Source of the DNA: DATGZX01 sp035296965
Lineage (GTDB): Bacteria; Planctomycetota; Planctomycetia; Gemmatales; Gemmataceae
Direction of reading: 5' to 3'
Length of the DNA: 7,327 bases
NCBI GenBank assembly: GCA_035296965.1
Contig: DATGZX010000091.1
Location: 1 to 7,327 of the forward strand
The notes below the pieces were generated by a model. It saw only the letters and a list, made by a program, of their open reading frames with translations, did not search any database and had not been told where the DNA came from. Positions within the stretch are counted from its first letter, which is position 1, and each line of letters opens with the position of its first letter. A program made the translations under genes and the position numbers. Below, piece after piece: positions 1 to 5,839 of the stretch.

Positions 1-135
1 CACCATCGACCAGGTCGGACAAAGGGCAGATCGACCGACGCCGACGGTGACGAGGATGTTGCGGAAGAACTTCTGCTCAACAAAATCTGCACCAACCGGC
101 TTGACAACGGATCCTTCATAGATGCCATGCTTTCG
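1..135 (+). repeat. Left copy of a 135-bp perfect inverted repeat
   Basis: Bases 1-135 are the exact reverse complement of 7187-7321, checked base by base with no mismatch; position 1 pairs with 7321 and 135 with 7187. Identity stops exactly at the inner end of the 10-base core CATGCTTTCG (126-135), which is also the outer arm of a hairpin element. The copy may continue beyond the window edge. Read as protein, it is open in more than one frame, so it may be a fragment of a multicopy gene, but no family is recognised. Possible explanations are two copies of a dispersed repeat at which an assembly stopped, a segment flanked by invertible repeats, or an assembly artefact. No transposase is visible. 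Confidence 0.95.
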
Positions 136-185
136 GGCCCAGGATACTGCCGGAGATTGCGACGTGCACATGCCCGAAAGCATGG
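125..185. repeat. Palindromic element 1 of the CATGCTTTCG family
   Basis: The two ends form a 14-bp perfect stem: CCATGCTTTCGGGC at 125-138 pairs with GCCCGAAAGCATGG at 172-185, leaving a 33-base interior. The 10-base core is shared with three other elements in this window, while the inner stem extension (GGC/GCC) is unique to this copy. From core to core the element measures 59 bases. Its left core is the inner edge of the 135-bp terminal repeat. It resembles a REP/REPIN-like or MITE-like unit in form; no associated transposase is seen. Confidence 0.8.
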
Positions 186-199
186 AGCAGCCAGCGACC

Positions 200-220
200 T
201 GCCCCACTTGTATTGGGGCA
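200..220. repeat. Small hairpin between palindromic elements 1 and 2
   Basis: TGCCCCA (200-206) pairs with TGGGGCA (214-220) across a 7-base loop. It sits directly between two larger palindromic elements and ends three bases before the core of the second, so it may be part of a longer composite repeat. A 7-bp stem alone is weak evidence. Confidence 0.4.
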
Positions 221-223
221 CGA

Positions 224-283
224 CATGCTTTCGCTGCGTCCGACTTTGCTTTTCATGGATTGTTCCCTGGCAGCGAAAGCATG
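224..283. repeat. Palindromic element 2 of the CATGCTTTCG family
   Basis: CATGCTTTCGCTGC (224-237) pairs with GCAGCGAAAGCATG (270-283), a 14-bp perfect stem around a 32-base interior; total length 60 bases. The core is the same as in the other three elements, but the inner extension (CTGC/GCAG) differs. The outer flanks are asymmetric: GA before the left core and GC after the right core. That asymmetry gives the element a direction. Its interior has patchy similarity to the reverse complement of the element at 6992-7051 (shared CTTTTC, then TTGT blocks), which suggests common descent. Confidence 0.8.
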
Positions 284-296
284 GCACGCCGGCGTA

Positions 297-339
297 GGAC
301 AGATTTCCCAATCTGTCCGGTCAGGTTGGAAACCTGACC
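297..339. repeat. Pair of adjacent 9-bp mini-hairpins 3' of the TPR gene
   Basis: Two hairpins abut. GGACAGATT (297-305) pairs with AATCTGTCC (310-318) over a 4-base loop, and GGTCAGGTT (319-327) pairs with AACCTGACC (331-339) over a 3-base loop. Both fit GG-N5-TT / AA-N5-CC, the same form as the pair at 5726-5787, but the five middle bases differ. The pair lies 36 bases past the TPR stop codon on the minus strand, so it could shape the 3' end of that mRNA. No clear T-tract follows, so a classical intrinsic terminator is not shown. Confidence 0.75.
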
Positions 340-375
340 CACTGCCAAATGCCGTACGGTCATTGAGGTGGCTGG

Positions 376-2832
376 TCAGTTTGCCTGCAGGCGGCTCAGA
401 GCGTCGTAGGCCTCGGGGGCGAGCGGATGGCCGTCAAAGGCGACCACATGCTTGTAAAACTTGACGGCCCGGCTTCGATCGCCGAGTTGCTCGTAGGCTT
501 GTCCAAGCTTGTACATGGTGTCCGCGCCGCTCTTTGAACTCTTGCGATACTCTATGAAACACTCCACCGCCGCCTCGGGCTTGTTCAATTCGTAGAGATA
601 GACCTCGCCCAGAAGCTTATTCGCAAGATACCAGGCTTCTTCGTCTTCGCCCGTCGCAAACGACTCCGACTTGAGCGAGCGGACCTCTTCCAGCAGCGCC
701 AGGGCCTCGTCATTTTCTCCTCGGCGCAGGCGCGCCCGGGCCACGAGCACCCTGGGAGCCAAGCTCTCGGGACGCACGACTTGGGCCAATTCTGCCAAAT
801 GCTGCGCCCAGTCAAGCAGGTCGACGTCCCAGTTTTTCGCATCGAGCAGAGTGCGCGATTTCTTGATGCAATAATCCACATCGAAACCGGTGCGAATCGA
901 CTCTAGCCGGGCCTTCAGATGCTCCGGCATCACCGAGTAATAGTAGCGGTCCTTGCGCTCGAGAAGGTCCTTGTCCTTGGCGCTGTAGAGAAGTGCCTGC
1001 TCGGTGGTGCGCAGAGCGCCTAGGGGGTCTCCCTTGCGCTCGTAAAGGTCTGCGAGCGTACGCAGCGTCTCCAAACCGCTGCGTTCATACTCCGTATAGA
1101 GCTGGTAGTTTTCCAGCGCCAGGTCAAACTGGCCGTGCGCCATCGCCCCGTCGCCCAGCAATTTGAGTGCGGCAAAATAGGCGTGGCGATCCTCATTACC
1201 GAGCGCCTTGGGTCCGACAGAGAGGCCTCCCTGCTTCGCCAACTCGTAATACTTCCACGCTCCCTTACCATCGCCATTGCGCTGATAGGCCTGCGCGATC
1301 TGTGAAAAAAGCGACGGACCCTGCGCGGGCATCCCCCGCGCTGCCATGCGCAGATACTCGGCCCCGCGCTGCCAGCGCCCGGCATCGTTGATCAAGGCCA
1401 GGCCGAGCTGCTGCACATAGCCATAGTCGAAATCCCCCGCAGCCACGCGCCCGCCATGGACCGCCTCGTAATCCGCCTCCGCCAAATTTTCGTAAAGCGA
1501 GCGCTTGTAACCCCAGATGTCCTGATCCTCCGGCGCTTTGGCCAAATGACGTTCGACGGCGGCAATGGCATCCATGCGCCGCCCCGGCAGCGCCAACTGA
1601 GGCGTTCCCACGCGCTGGACCATCTCCGGGTGCAAACGCAGTGCCAGCTGCCAGGCGGGAAGCAGGACCGCGCGCCGGTAGGCGTCGGCCGGCAAATAGC
1701 TGGTTGGATCGACAACCTGTTGCAGTTCCTCCGCAGCCTCCTCGAATCGGCGGGCATGGGTGTTCGCCACCGCCCGCCAGTAGTGGATCGCCGCACGCGC
1801 CGCCGGCCGTTGCCGCTGGACCAGGTCCAGGAGACGATGCACTTCCAGAAGCCTTTGCTCGCCTGGCCTGGGTTGAAGGAGAAGCGAGCCGGCTCGCTCC
1901 AGGCACATATCGACATCGACGATGGCCATCATCTCCGCGTCGTCGGCCAGGCGATTCAAGTCCATGGCGCGGTGCACGCTCCAGAGCCCTTCCCGAGCCA
2001 TGCCGCTGCTGGGCTCAAACTGCAGCGCGCGCCGGAAGGAGAGGATCGCCTGGCGGTACTGCCCGATCTGGCTGTAGCTGTAGCCGCGCAGCGCGTGCTT
2101 GAATACTCGCAGCCGAGGCAGGATCTGCGTCGTGTACCACAGGTAGAGCATGATCGGGATCAGCAGGCCGACCGTCTGCACGCCCGAGCCCGGCTGCGTC
2201 AGCATGGCCACGCCAAGCCCCAGAGCCGCGCACATGGCTGCGATTTCGACTTCGGTTTCCTCCTCCCGCCCGGCAAATGCCAGAACGTAAAAGAGCGGAA
2301 TTCCGAGCAGGAGTTGCACTCCAAAGATCGTCGGATCGACGGGATTCCGTTGCGTGAAGCCGAGCCCGAAGTCGCCCAGCTTGCCGAACCAGAAAAGGGC
2401 GCCGGCAACGAGAACCGCGCCAAGCAGCAACGTCAGTCCCAGGCGCAGCATGCGCTGGCGCACGTAGCGCAGCAACCAAAAGACAACGCCCAGTACAGCG
2501 CCTCCTGCGACCATTCCACCCAGGAGTATGCCGTCACCTTCTTCTTTGCGCAAAAGAAACGCCGCGACAAGCATGCCGAGCAAGATGCCCGCATACACCA
2601 CCTCTGAATTGTCTAGCAGCAGGAACAGGAGGAAGGAGGCAAGCCGGCCCTTGACCCGATAGCCCTCGCGATACTTTCGAATCGTCGCGACAGCGAGTGC
2701 CAGCGCCAGCCCGCCAAGCGACAGCACGGCAACCAATCCGATCGCGAGCCAGACCGGTTCGTGCAGAGCCACGAACAGCAGCAAGCCGAGATAGATACCC
2801 TTCAGAACGTATTCTGTTTGCAGCCAGCGCAT
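376..2832 (-). CDS. Multi-pass membrane protein with C-terminal TPR domain, function unknown
   Basis: The product is 818 residues long. The first 240 residues are hydrophobic, with about seven or eight likely membrane segments (near residues 8-24, 27-50, 65-94, 102-122, 130-150, 167-188, 198-213 and 219-236). Residues 245-818 look soluble and alpha-helical. TPR-like units are clearest at about 246-276 (YSQIGQYRQAILSFRRALQF), 507-535, 550-580, 587-617 and 770-800 (YKLGQAYEQLGDRSRAVKFY). TPR arrays bind other proteins, so a membrane-tethered scaffold or assembly factor is an inference; no enzyme motif is visible. The ATG at 2832 begins just before the first membrane segment; no good Shine-Dalgarno is seen, which is common in planctomycetes. 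It lies 377 bases beyond the oxidoreductase stop, with two hairpins between, so separate transcription is likely. The long open frames inside it on the other strand are shadows. Confidence 0.9.
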   Translation of the reverse strand: MRWLQTEYVLKGIYLGLLLFVALHEPVWLAIGLVAVLSLGGLALALAVATIRKYREGYRVKGRLASFLLFLLLDNSEVVYAGILLGMLVAAFLLRKEEGDGILLGGMVAGGAVLGVVFWLLRYVRQRMLRLGLTLLLGAVLVAGALFWFGKLGDFGLGFTQRNPVDPTIFGVQLLLGIPLFYVLAFAGREEETEVEIAAMCAALGLGVAMLTQPGSGVQTVGLLIPIMLYLWYTTQILPRLRVFKHALRGYSYSQIGQYRQAILSFRRALQFEPSSGMAREGLWSVHRAMDLNRLADDAEMMAIVDVDMCLERAGSLLLQPRPGEQRLLEVHRLLDLVQRQRPAARAAIHYWRAVANTHARRFEEAAEELQQVVDPTSYLPADAYRRAVLLPAWQLALRLHPEMVQRVGTPQLALPGRRMDAIAAVERHLAKAPEDQDIWGYKRSLYENLAEADYEAVHGGRVAAGDFDYGYVQQLGLALINDAGRWQRGAEYLRMAARGMPAQGPSLFSQIAQAYQRNGDGKGAWKYYELAKQGGLSVGPKALGNEDRHAYFAALKLLGDGAMAHGQFDLALENYQLYTEYERSGLETLRTLADLYERKGDPLGALRTTEQALLYSAKDKDLLERKDRYYYSVMPEHLKARLESIRTGFDVDYCIKKSRTLLDAKNWDVDLLDWAQHLAELAQVVRPESLAPRVLVARARLRRGENDEALALLEEVRSLKSESFATGEDEEAWYLANKLLGEVYLYELNKPEAAVECFIEYRKSSKSGADTMYKLGQAYEQLGDRSRAVKFYKHVVAFDGHPLAPEAYDALSRLQAN

Positions 2833-2893
2833 GACACGTTGCCAATAAGTAACCCGTAGAAGGGGGTATTCCGCTACTTGTCCTTACATTTTT

Positions 2894-2983
2894 CGTTTAA
2901 CCGCGAGCCAGCGGCGAGCGCGTGAACAAACGGCGGCGGTCTCCCTTCTGTTCACGCGCTCGCCGCTGGCTCGCGGTTAAACG
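2894..2983. repeat. Perfect 35-bp inverted repeat with 20-base loop
   Basis: Bases 2894-2928 are the exact reverse complement of 2949-2983, separated by 20 bases (2929-2948). The arm starts CGTTTAACCGCGAGCCAGCG and contains CGAGC twice. It sits in the spacer upstream of the TPR gene, 62 bases before its ATG in minus-strand reading, so it would lie in the 5' leader or promoter zone if transcription starts farther up. It could extrude as a cruciform in DNA or form a very stable RNA hairpin. A full-length perfect stem suggests recent origin or active maintenance. Confidence 0.9.
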
Positions 2984-3131
2984 ATTCCAGGGCCATGACG
3001 GAAACGGGAATACACCCCTGAAGGATTCTATGCCATCGTTGAGGGTAACGGGTTTGATTCGTTCTGGGAAGTGGCGGGGTAAAGAAGACCGGCCGCTCCT
3101 CGCAAACGAGCAACGGAGGGCCAAAATGGAA

Positions 3132-3173
3132 CTGCGGATAGCCGCTCGAGATCTCTCGAGTGGCTATCCGCAG
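3132..3173. repeat. 20-bp hairpin 3' of the oxidoreductase gene, possible terminator
   Basis: Bases 3132-3151 pair with 3154-3173 with one mismatch (3144 against 3161) and only two unpaired bases at the centre. On the minus strand the hairpin begins 36 bases after the oxidoreductase stop codon and is followed by TTCCATTTTGG, a weak T-rich run. This placement fits an mRNA 3' end structure or a weak intrinsic terminator. A dispersed repeat is an equally good explanation given the repeat load of the window. Confidence 0.65.
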
Positions 3174-3209
3174 AAGACATTGTCCATCGCGAAAACAAAT
3201 TCGTCGATC

Positions 3210-4541
3210 TCAGGTGAGGCGCGTCTTACCCGGCACGGCGACTGGAGCCACGGGCAAGCTGGTCCATGCGAGCTTGGCGGGCAACTGCGTCTCCTTCGAG
3301 TTGAGTGCCTGGTCCCAGGTCACGGCCTTGCCAGTGTAGGCGGACATGCGTCCCATGATGGCCGTCAAGGTGCTTTGGGCGACGTTTCGCAGCTCGTTGA
3401 CAGGCTTGCCGGATCGGATGCTCGCAATCAAGTCGGTGTGCTCTTGCACATAGGGATCGACCTCGTTGTGGGGCTCCCGATGCCAGTTCGTTTCACCTCG
3501 AATGACGTAGCTGTTGCCAGCGTCACGATTATCCAAGTGGCAGAATCCTTTGGCGCCAACCAACTCCTCGGTAACGTTGTTCTCGCAACCGACGATCTGC
3601 CGGCACATGCTCATGACATGCACGCCATTGGGATATTCGTAATCGATCGCGAAATGGTCGAAGATATTGCCGTATTCCTTGCCGATCCGCACCTGGCGGC
3701 CCCCCATGCCCACGGCGCGGATGGGATGATGGCCAATCGCCCAGTTGAGGACGTCGAGGTTGTGCACATGCTGTTCGCAGATGTGGTCGCCCGAGAGCCA
3801 AGTGAAGTAGAGCCAGTTGCGGACCTGCCATTCCATGTCGCTCCATTCCGGCTGGCGCGGCTTCACCCACAAGCTTCCTTGGTTCCAGTAGCAACGGCCC
3901 GCCGTGATCGGGCCGATAGCGCCGTCGTGAATGCGCTTCATCGCGTCCAGGTAGCCAGCCTGGTGGCGGCGCTGAGTGCCGGCGACGACTGACAGGTTCT
4001 TCTTTTCCGCTTCCTTGTAGGCTGCGAGTACTTTGCGGATACCAGGTCCGTCGACACCTACCGGCTTTTCGGCAAAAAGATTCTTGCCCGCGCGGATGAC
4101 CGCCTCGATCATCATGGGCCGGAATCCCGGTGGAGTCGCGAGGATTACATAATCCACATCGCTATGAGCGACCTTTTCATACGCGTCAAAGCCGATGAAG
4201 CAGCGGTCGTCCGGCACGTCGACGCTATTGCCCAGTTCCTTCACCTTGGCGTCGTTCGCGGCGAGGTCCCGTAGTCTGGCCCTGCTGCCTTCCAGATGAT
4301 CGGGGAACACGTCCCCCATGGCCACGATCCTGACGTTGGGCGCGGAGTGCAAACAATTGTCGGCCGCACCCGTGCCGCGGCCGCCGCAGCCGACGAGACC
4401 GACCTTGATGGCCTCGTTGCCCGCAGCGTGCACGTTGGCAAGCATCGTCAGGTTCGCCGCCAGCGCCGTGCCGGCCGCTGCGGTGGTTTTCAGAAACTCC
4501 CGGCGCGTGCTATTCGTGCCGGACTCTCGGTTGTCATTCAT
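3210..4541 (-). CDS. Gfo/Idh/MocA family oxidoreductase with Tat signal peptide
   Basis: The product has 443 residues from the ATG at 4541. A Tat signal opens it (RREFLKTTAAAG at about 13-24, predicted cleavage after VHA near 39). The NAD(P)-binding Rossmann fold follows, with the glycine motif VGLVGCGGRGTG at 47-58. EKPVG at 158-162 is the family's catalytic lysine motif. HVHNLD at 258-263 matches the conserved H-x-x-D of the second domain, with His260 the likely catalytic histidine. The end, PVAPVAVPGKTRLT, resembles planctomycete members. The family oxidises or reduces sugars, inositols and related compounds; the substrate cannot be told. The Tat route implies export folded with its cofactor. 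The ATG at 4541 is preferred for its strong ribosome site and because it puts the twin arginines near the N-terminus. A GTG at 4613 overlaps the upstream stop as GTGA and would add 24 residues. It is probably co-transcribed with the SUMF1-like gene. Confidence 0.93.
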   Translation of the reverse strand: MNDNRESGTNSTRREFLKTTAAAGTALAANLTMLANVHAAGNEAIKVGLVGCGGRGTGAADNCLHSAPNVRIVAMGDVFPDHLEGSRARLRDLAANDAKVKELGNSVDVPDDRCFIGFDAYEKVAHSDVDYVILATPPGFRPMMIEAVIRAGKNLFAEKPVGVDGPGIRKVLAAYKEAEKKNLSVVAGTQRRHQAGYLDAMKRIHDGAIGPITAGRCYWNQGSLWVKPRQPEWSDMEWQVRNWLYFTWLSGDHICEQHVHNLDVLNWAIGHHPIRAVGMGGRQVRIGKEYGNIFDHFAIDYEYPNGVHVMSMCRQIVGCENNVTEELVGAKGFCHLDNRDAGNSYVIRGETNWHREPHNEVDPYVQEHTDLIASIRSGKPVNELRNVAQSTLTAIMGRMSAYTGKAVTWDQALNSKETQLPAKLAWTSLPVAPVAVPGKTRLT

Positions 4542-4546
4542 CGAAA

Positions 4547-4554
4547 CCCCCTTC
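4547..4554 (-). promoter_or_regulatory. Ribosome binding site that decides the oxidoreductase start
   Basis: On the minus strand the sequence GAAGGGGG lies five bases upstream of the ATG at 4541. The strong purine run at good spacing, plus the Tat signal just after this ATG, favours 4541 over the in-frame GTG at 4613. Confidence 0.65.
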
Positions 4555-4609
4555 AGGTAGATAAACGTGCCGTCGTCCCGGCCAACGCGTGGCAACGCGC
4601 GAACCAGGT

Positions 4610-5653
4610 TCACTTGCTTTCTCTAGTCGTCAGCGACTGTAGACCCTTGAGATTGTCCTGTTCTTCCATGGGCCGCACAATCCGAAAACCGACAAATTCG
4701 GCGTCGGTCAACCACCAGATGCTTTGCGGCCGCTGGGGATCGCGCTTGATCCAGTTCTTGTCCGATCCCCGTCGAGCGGCGCTGCGCAGCCTTGGCGGTT
4801 TATCCGCCCACGAGCCGCCACGAGCAACGTGCGAAAAACGGTCCGCATTGGGAATGCGCACGGGCGCCAAGGTGGGTCGATCGAGCGGGAAGGTCGTGTA
4901 GAAATCCGGCTTGTAGCTGTCCAGGCACCACTCGGCGACGTTGCCGTAGATGTCATAAAGCCCCCACGGATTCGGCTTCTTCTTGCCGACTTCATGCGTG
5001 ACATCTTCGGAGTTTTCCGCATACCAGGCGTAATCTCCAAGTTTCTTGGGATCGTCGCCAAAGAAATAGGGAGTCTGTGTTCCGGCGCGGGCAGCATATT
5101 CCCATTCGGCTTCCGTGGGCAAACGATAGGTCTTCCCTGTCTTCACCGAGAGCCAGCGGCAGTATTGCATGGCCGCGTGATGGGTCAGGCATAGCACGGG
5201 ATGTCCCTCGCGGCCGTGGCCAAACGTCTCATCGGCGTAGGGAGGTGTCGGCCGCGTCACGGCATCTGCGGCCTTGTCCTGGGCCGACAGGTTTTCCGCC
5301 ACAGCACCTTCCTCTTTCTTCCAGTAGAGGTCGTATTCATCCCAGGTCACTTCCGTCTTGCCCATCCAGAAAGGCCGAATGGTCACGGGGTGTTGCGGAC
5401 CTTCGTCGGCAGACCGCGCGGGCTCGCCCGCCGGGCTGCCCATCTGAAACGTACCTCCGGGAATGGCCACCATGTCGAACTTCACGCTCGAACCAGGAAT
5501 CGTCTCTGCATAGGACTTTTGGCTTCCTTTTGCCGCTGAGCGGTCCTCCGCGGCCGCACTCGTTCCCGTTCGCGAATCGTACTCCAACAAAAGCGTGGCC
5601 GCTCCCGCGGTGAGCGCGGACCAGACGATTATCAACTGTAACAACCTGCGCAT
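4610..5653 (-). CDS. SUMF1/FGE-like domain protein with N-terminal membrane anchor or signal, lacking the FGE cysteines
   Basis: The product has 347 residues from the ATG at 5653. Residues 2-25 (RRLLQLIIVWSALTAGAATL) form a membrane anchor or signal, then a short linker leads into a full SUMF1-type fold: IPGGTFQMGS at 64-73, RLPTEAEWEYAARAG at 177-191, WGLYDIYGNVAEW at 230-242, RGGSW at 278-282 and GFRIVRP at 322-328. True formylglycine-generating enzymes carry two cysteines soon after the GGS motif; here that stretch reads GGSWADKPPRLRSAARRG with none. Sulfatase activation is therefore unlikely, and a binding or other catalytic role is more probable. A longer reading from 5806 would add 51 residues translated from a palindromic repeat and the spacer; it is rejected because 5653 gives a normal signal start with GGAG ten bases upstream. 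The gene lies 68 bases ahead of the oxidoreductase gene and is divergent from apbE. Confidence 0.9.
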   Translation of the reverse strand: MRRLLQLIIVWSALTAGAATLLLEYDSRTGTSAAAEDRSAAKGSQKSYAETIPGSSVKFDMVAIPGGTFQMGSPAGEPARSADEGPQHPVTIRPFWMGKTEVTWDEYDLYWKKEEGAVAENLSAQDKAADAVTRPTPPYADETFGHGREGHPVLCLTHHAAMQYCRWLSVKTGKTYRLPTEAEWEYAARAGTQTPYFFGDDPKKLGDYAWYAENSEDVTHEVGKKKPNPWGLYDIYGNVAEWCLDSYKPDFYTTFPLDRPTLAPVRIPNADRFSHVARGGSWADKPPRLRSAARRGSDKNWIKRDPQRPQSIWWLTDAEFVGFRIVRPMEEQDNLKGLQSLTTRESK

Positions 5654-5725
5654 CTCTGATAAGCTCCACTTAAATCTGAACCCGGCCCATGCTTGCCTAT
5701 ATGACGGTGCGCAATTCGGCAGCAT

Positions 5726-5787
5726 TTGTGGGGCACGTTTGCAACGTGCCGGCCGGCGTCTGGGCACGTTACAAACGTGCCCCACAA
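5726..5787. repeat. Nested palindrome in the apbE / SUMF1-like divergent spacer
   Basis: Bases 5726-5750 pair with 5763-5787 (25 positions, one mismatch, 12-base loop). Each arm is also a hairpin by itself: GGCACGTT-TGC-AACGTGCC at 5732-5750 and GGGCACGTT-ACA-AACGTGCCC at 5762-5782. Both small hairpins fit GG-N5-TT / AA-N5-CC, as at 297-339. The linker contains GCCGGCGT (5752-5759), also found at 288-295 just before the other pair. The element fills the middle of the 186-base spacer between two divergent genes, so it could influence their promoters, but it looks like a dispersed repeat. Confidence 0.85.
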
Positions 5788-5826
5788 CCCGCAGCAGCCG
5801 ATTCACGCACGACCATAGAGAACTCC

Positions 5827-5832
5827 AGGAAG
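5827..5832 (+). promoter_or_regulatory. Ribosome binding site of apbE
   Basis: AGGAAG lies seven bases upstream of the ATG at 5840, a good match and spacing that supports this start. Confidence 0.65.
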
Positions 5833-5839
5833 TCTAACC

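Noticed and set aside
125..339. CRISPR array
   Set aside because: The repeated core is only 10 bases, alternates in orientation and pairs with itself; there are no direct repeats at regular spacing and no cas genes.
122..464. Short plus-strand open frames at the left end
   Set aside because: They are made largely of the palindromic elements, and one runs into the 3' end of the TPR gene.
1456..2607. 383-codon open frame on the plus strand
   Set aside because: It lies wholly antisense to the TPR gene and its translation is low in hydrophobic order and rich in Arg, His and Gln, as expected of a shadow frame.
2897..3124. 75-codon open frame on the minus strand in the spacer
   Set aside because: It runs through the perfect palindrome, has a biased Arg/Ser-rich product and no good ribosome site.
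2922..3992. 356-codon open frame on the plus strand
   Set aside because: It starts inside the 35-bp palindrome and runs antisense through the well-supported oxidoreductase gene; no family motif is seen.
4542..4613. GTG start at 4613 for the oxidoreductase, overlapping the previous stop as GTGA
   Set aside because: The overlap is attractive for translational coupling, but the ATG at 4541 has a strong ribosome site and gives a normal Tat signal; kept only as an alternative.
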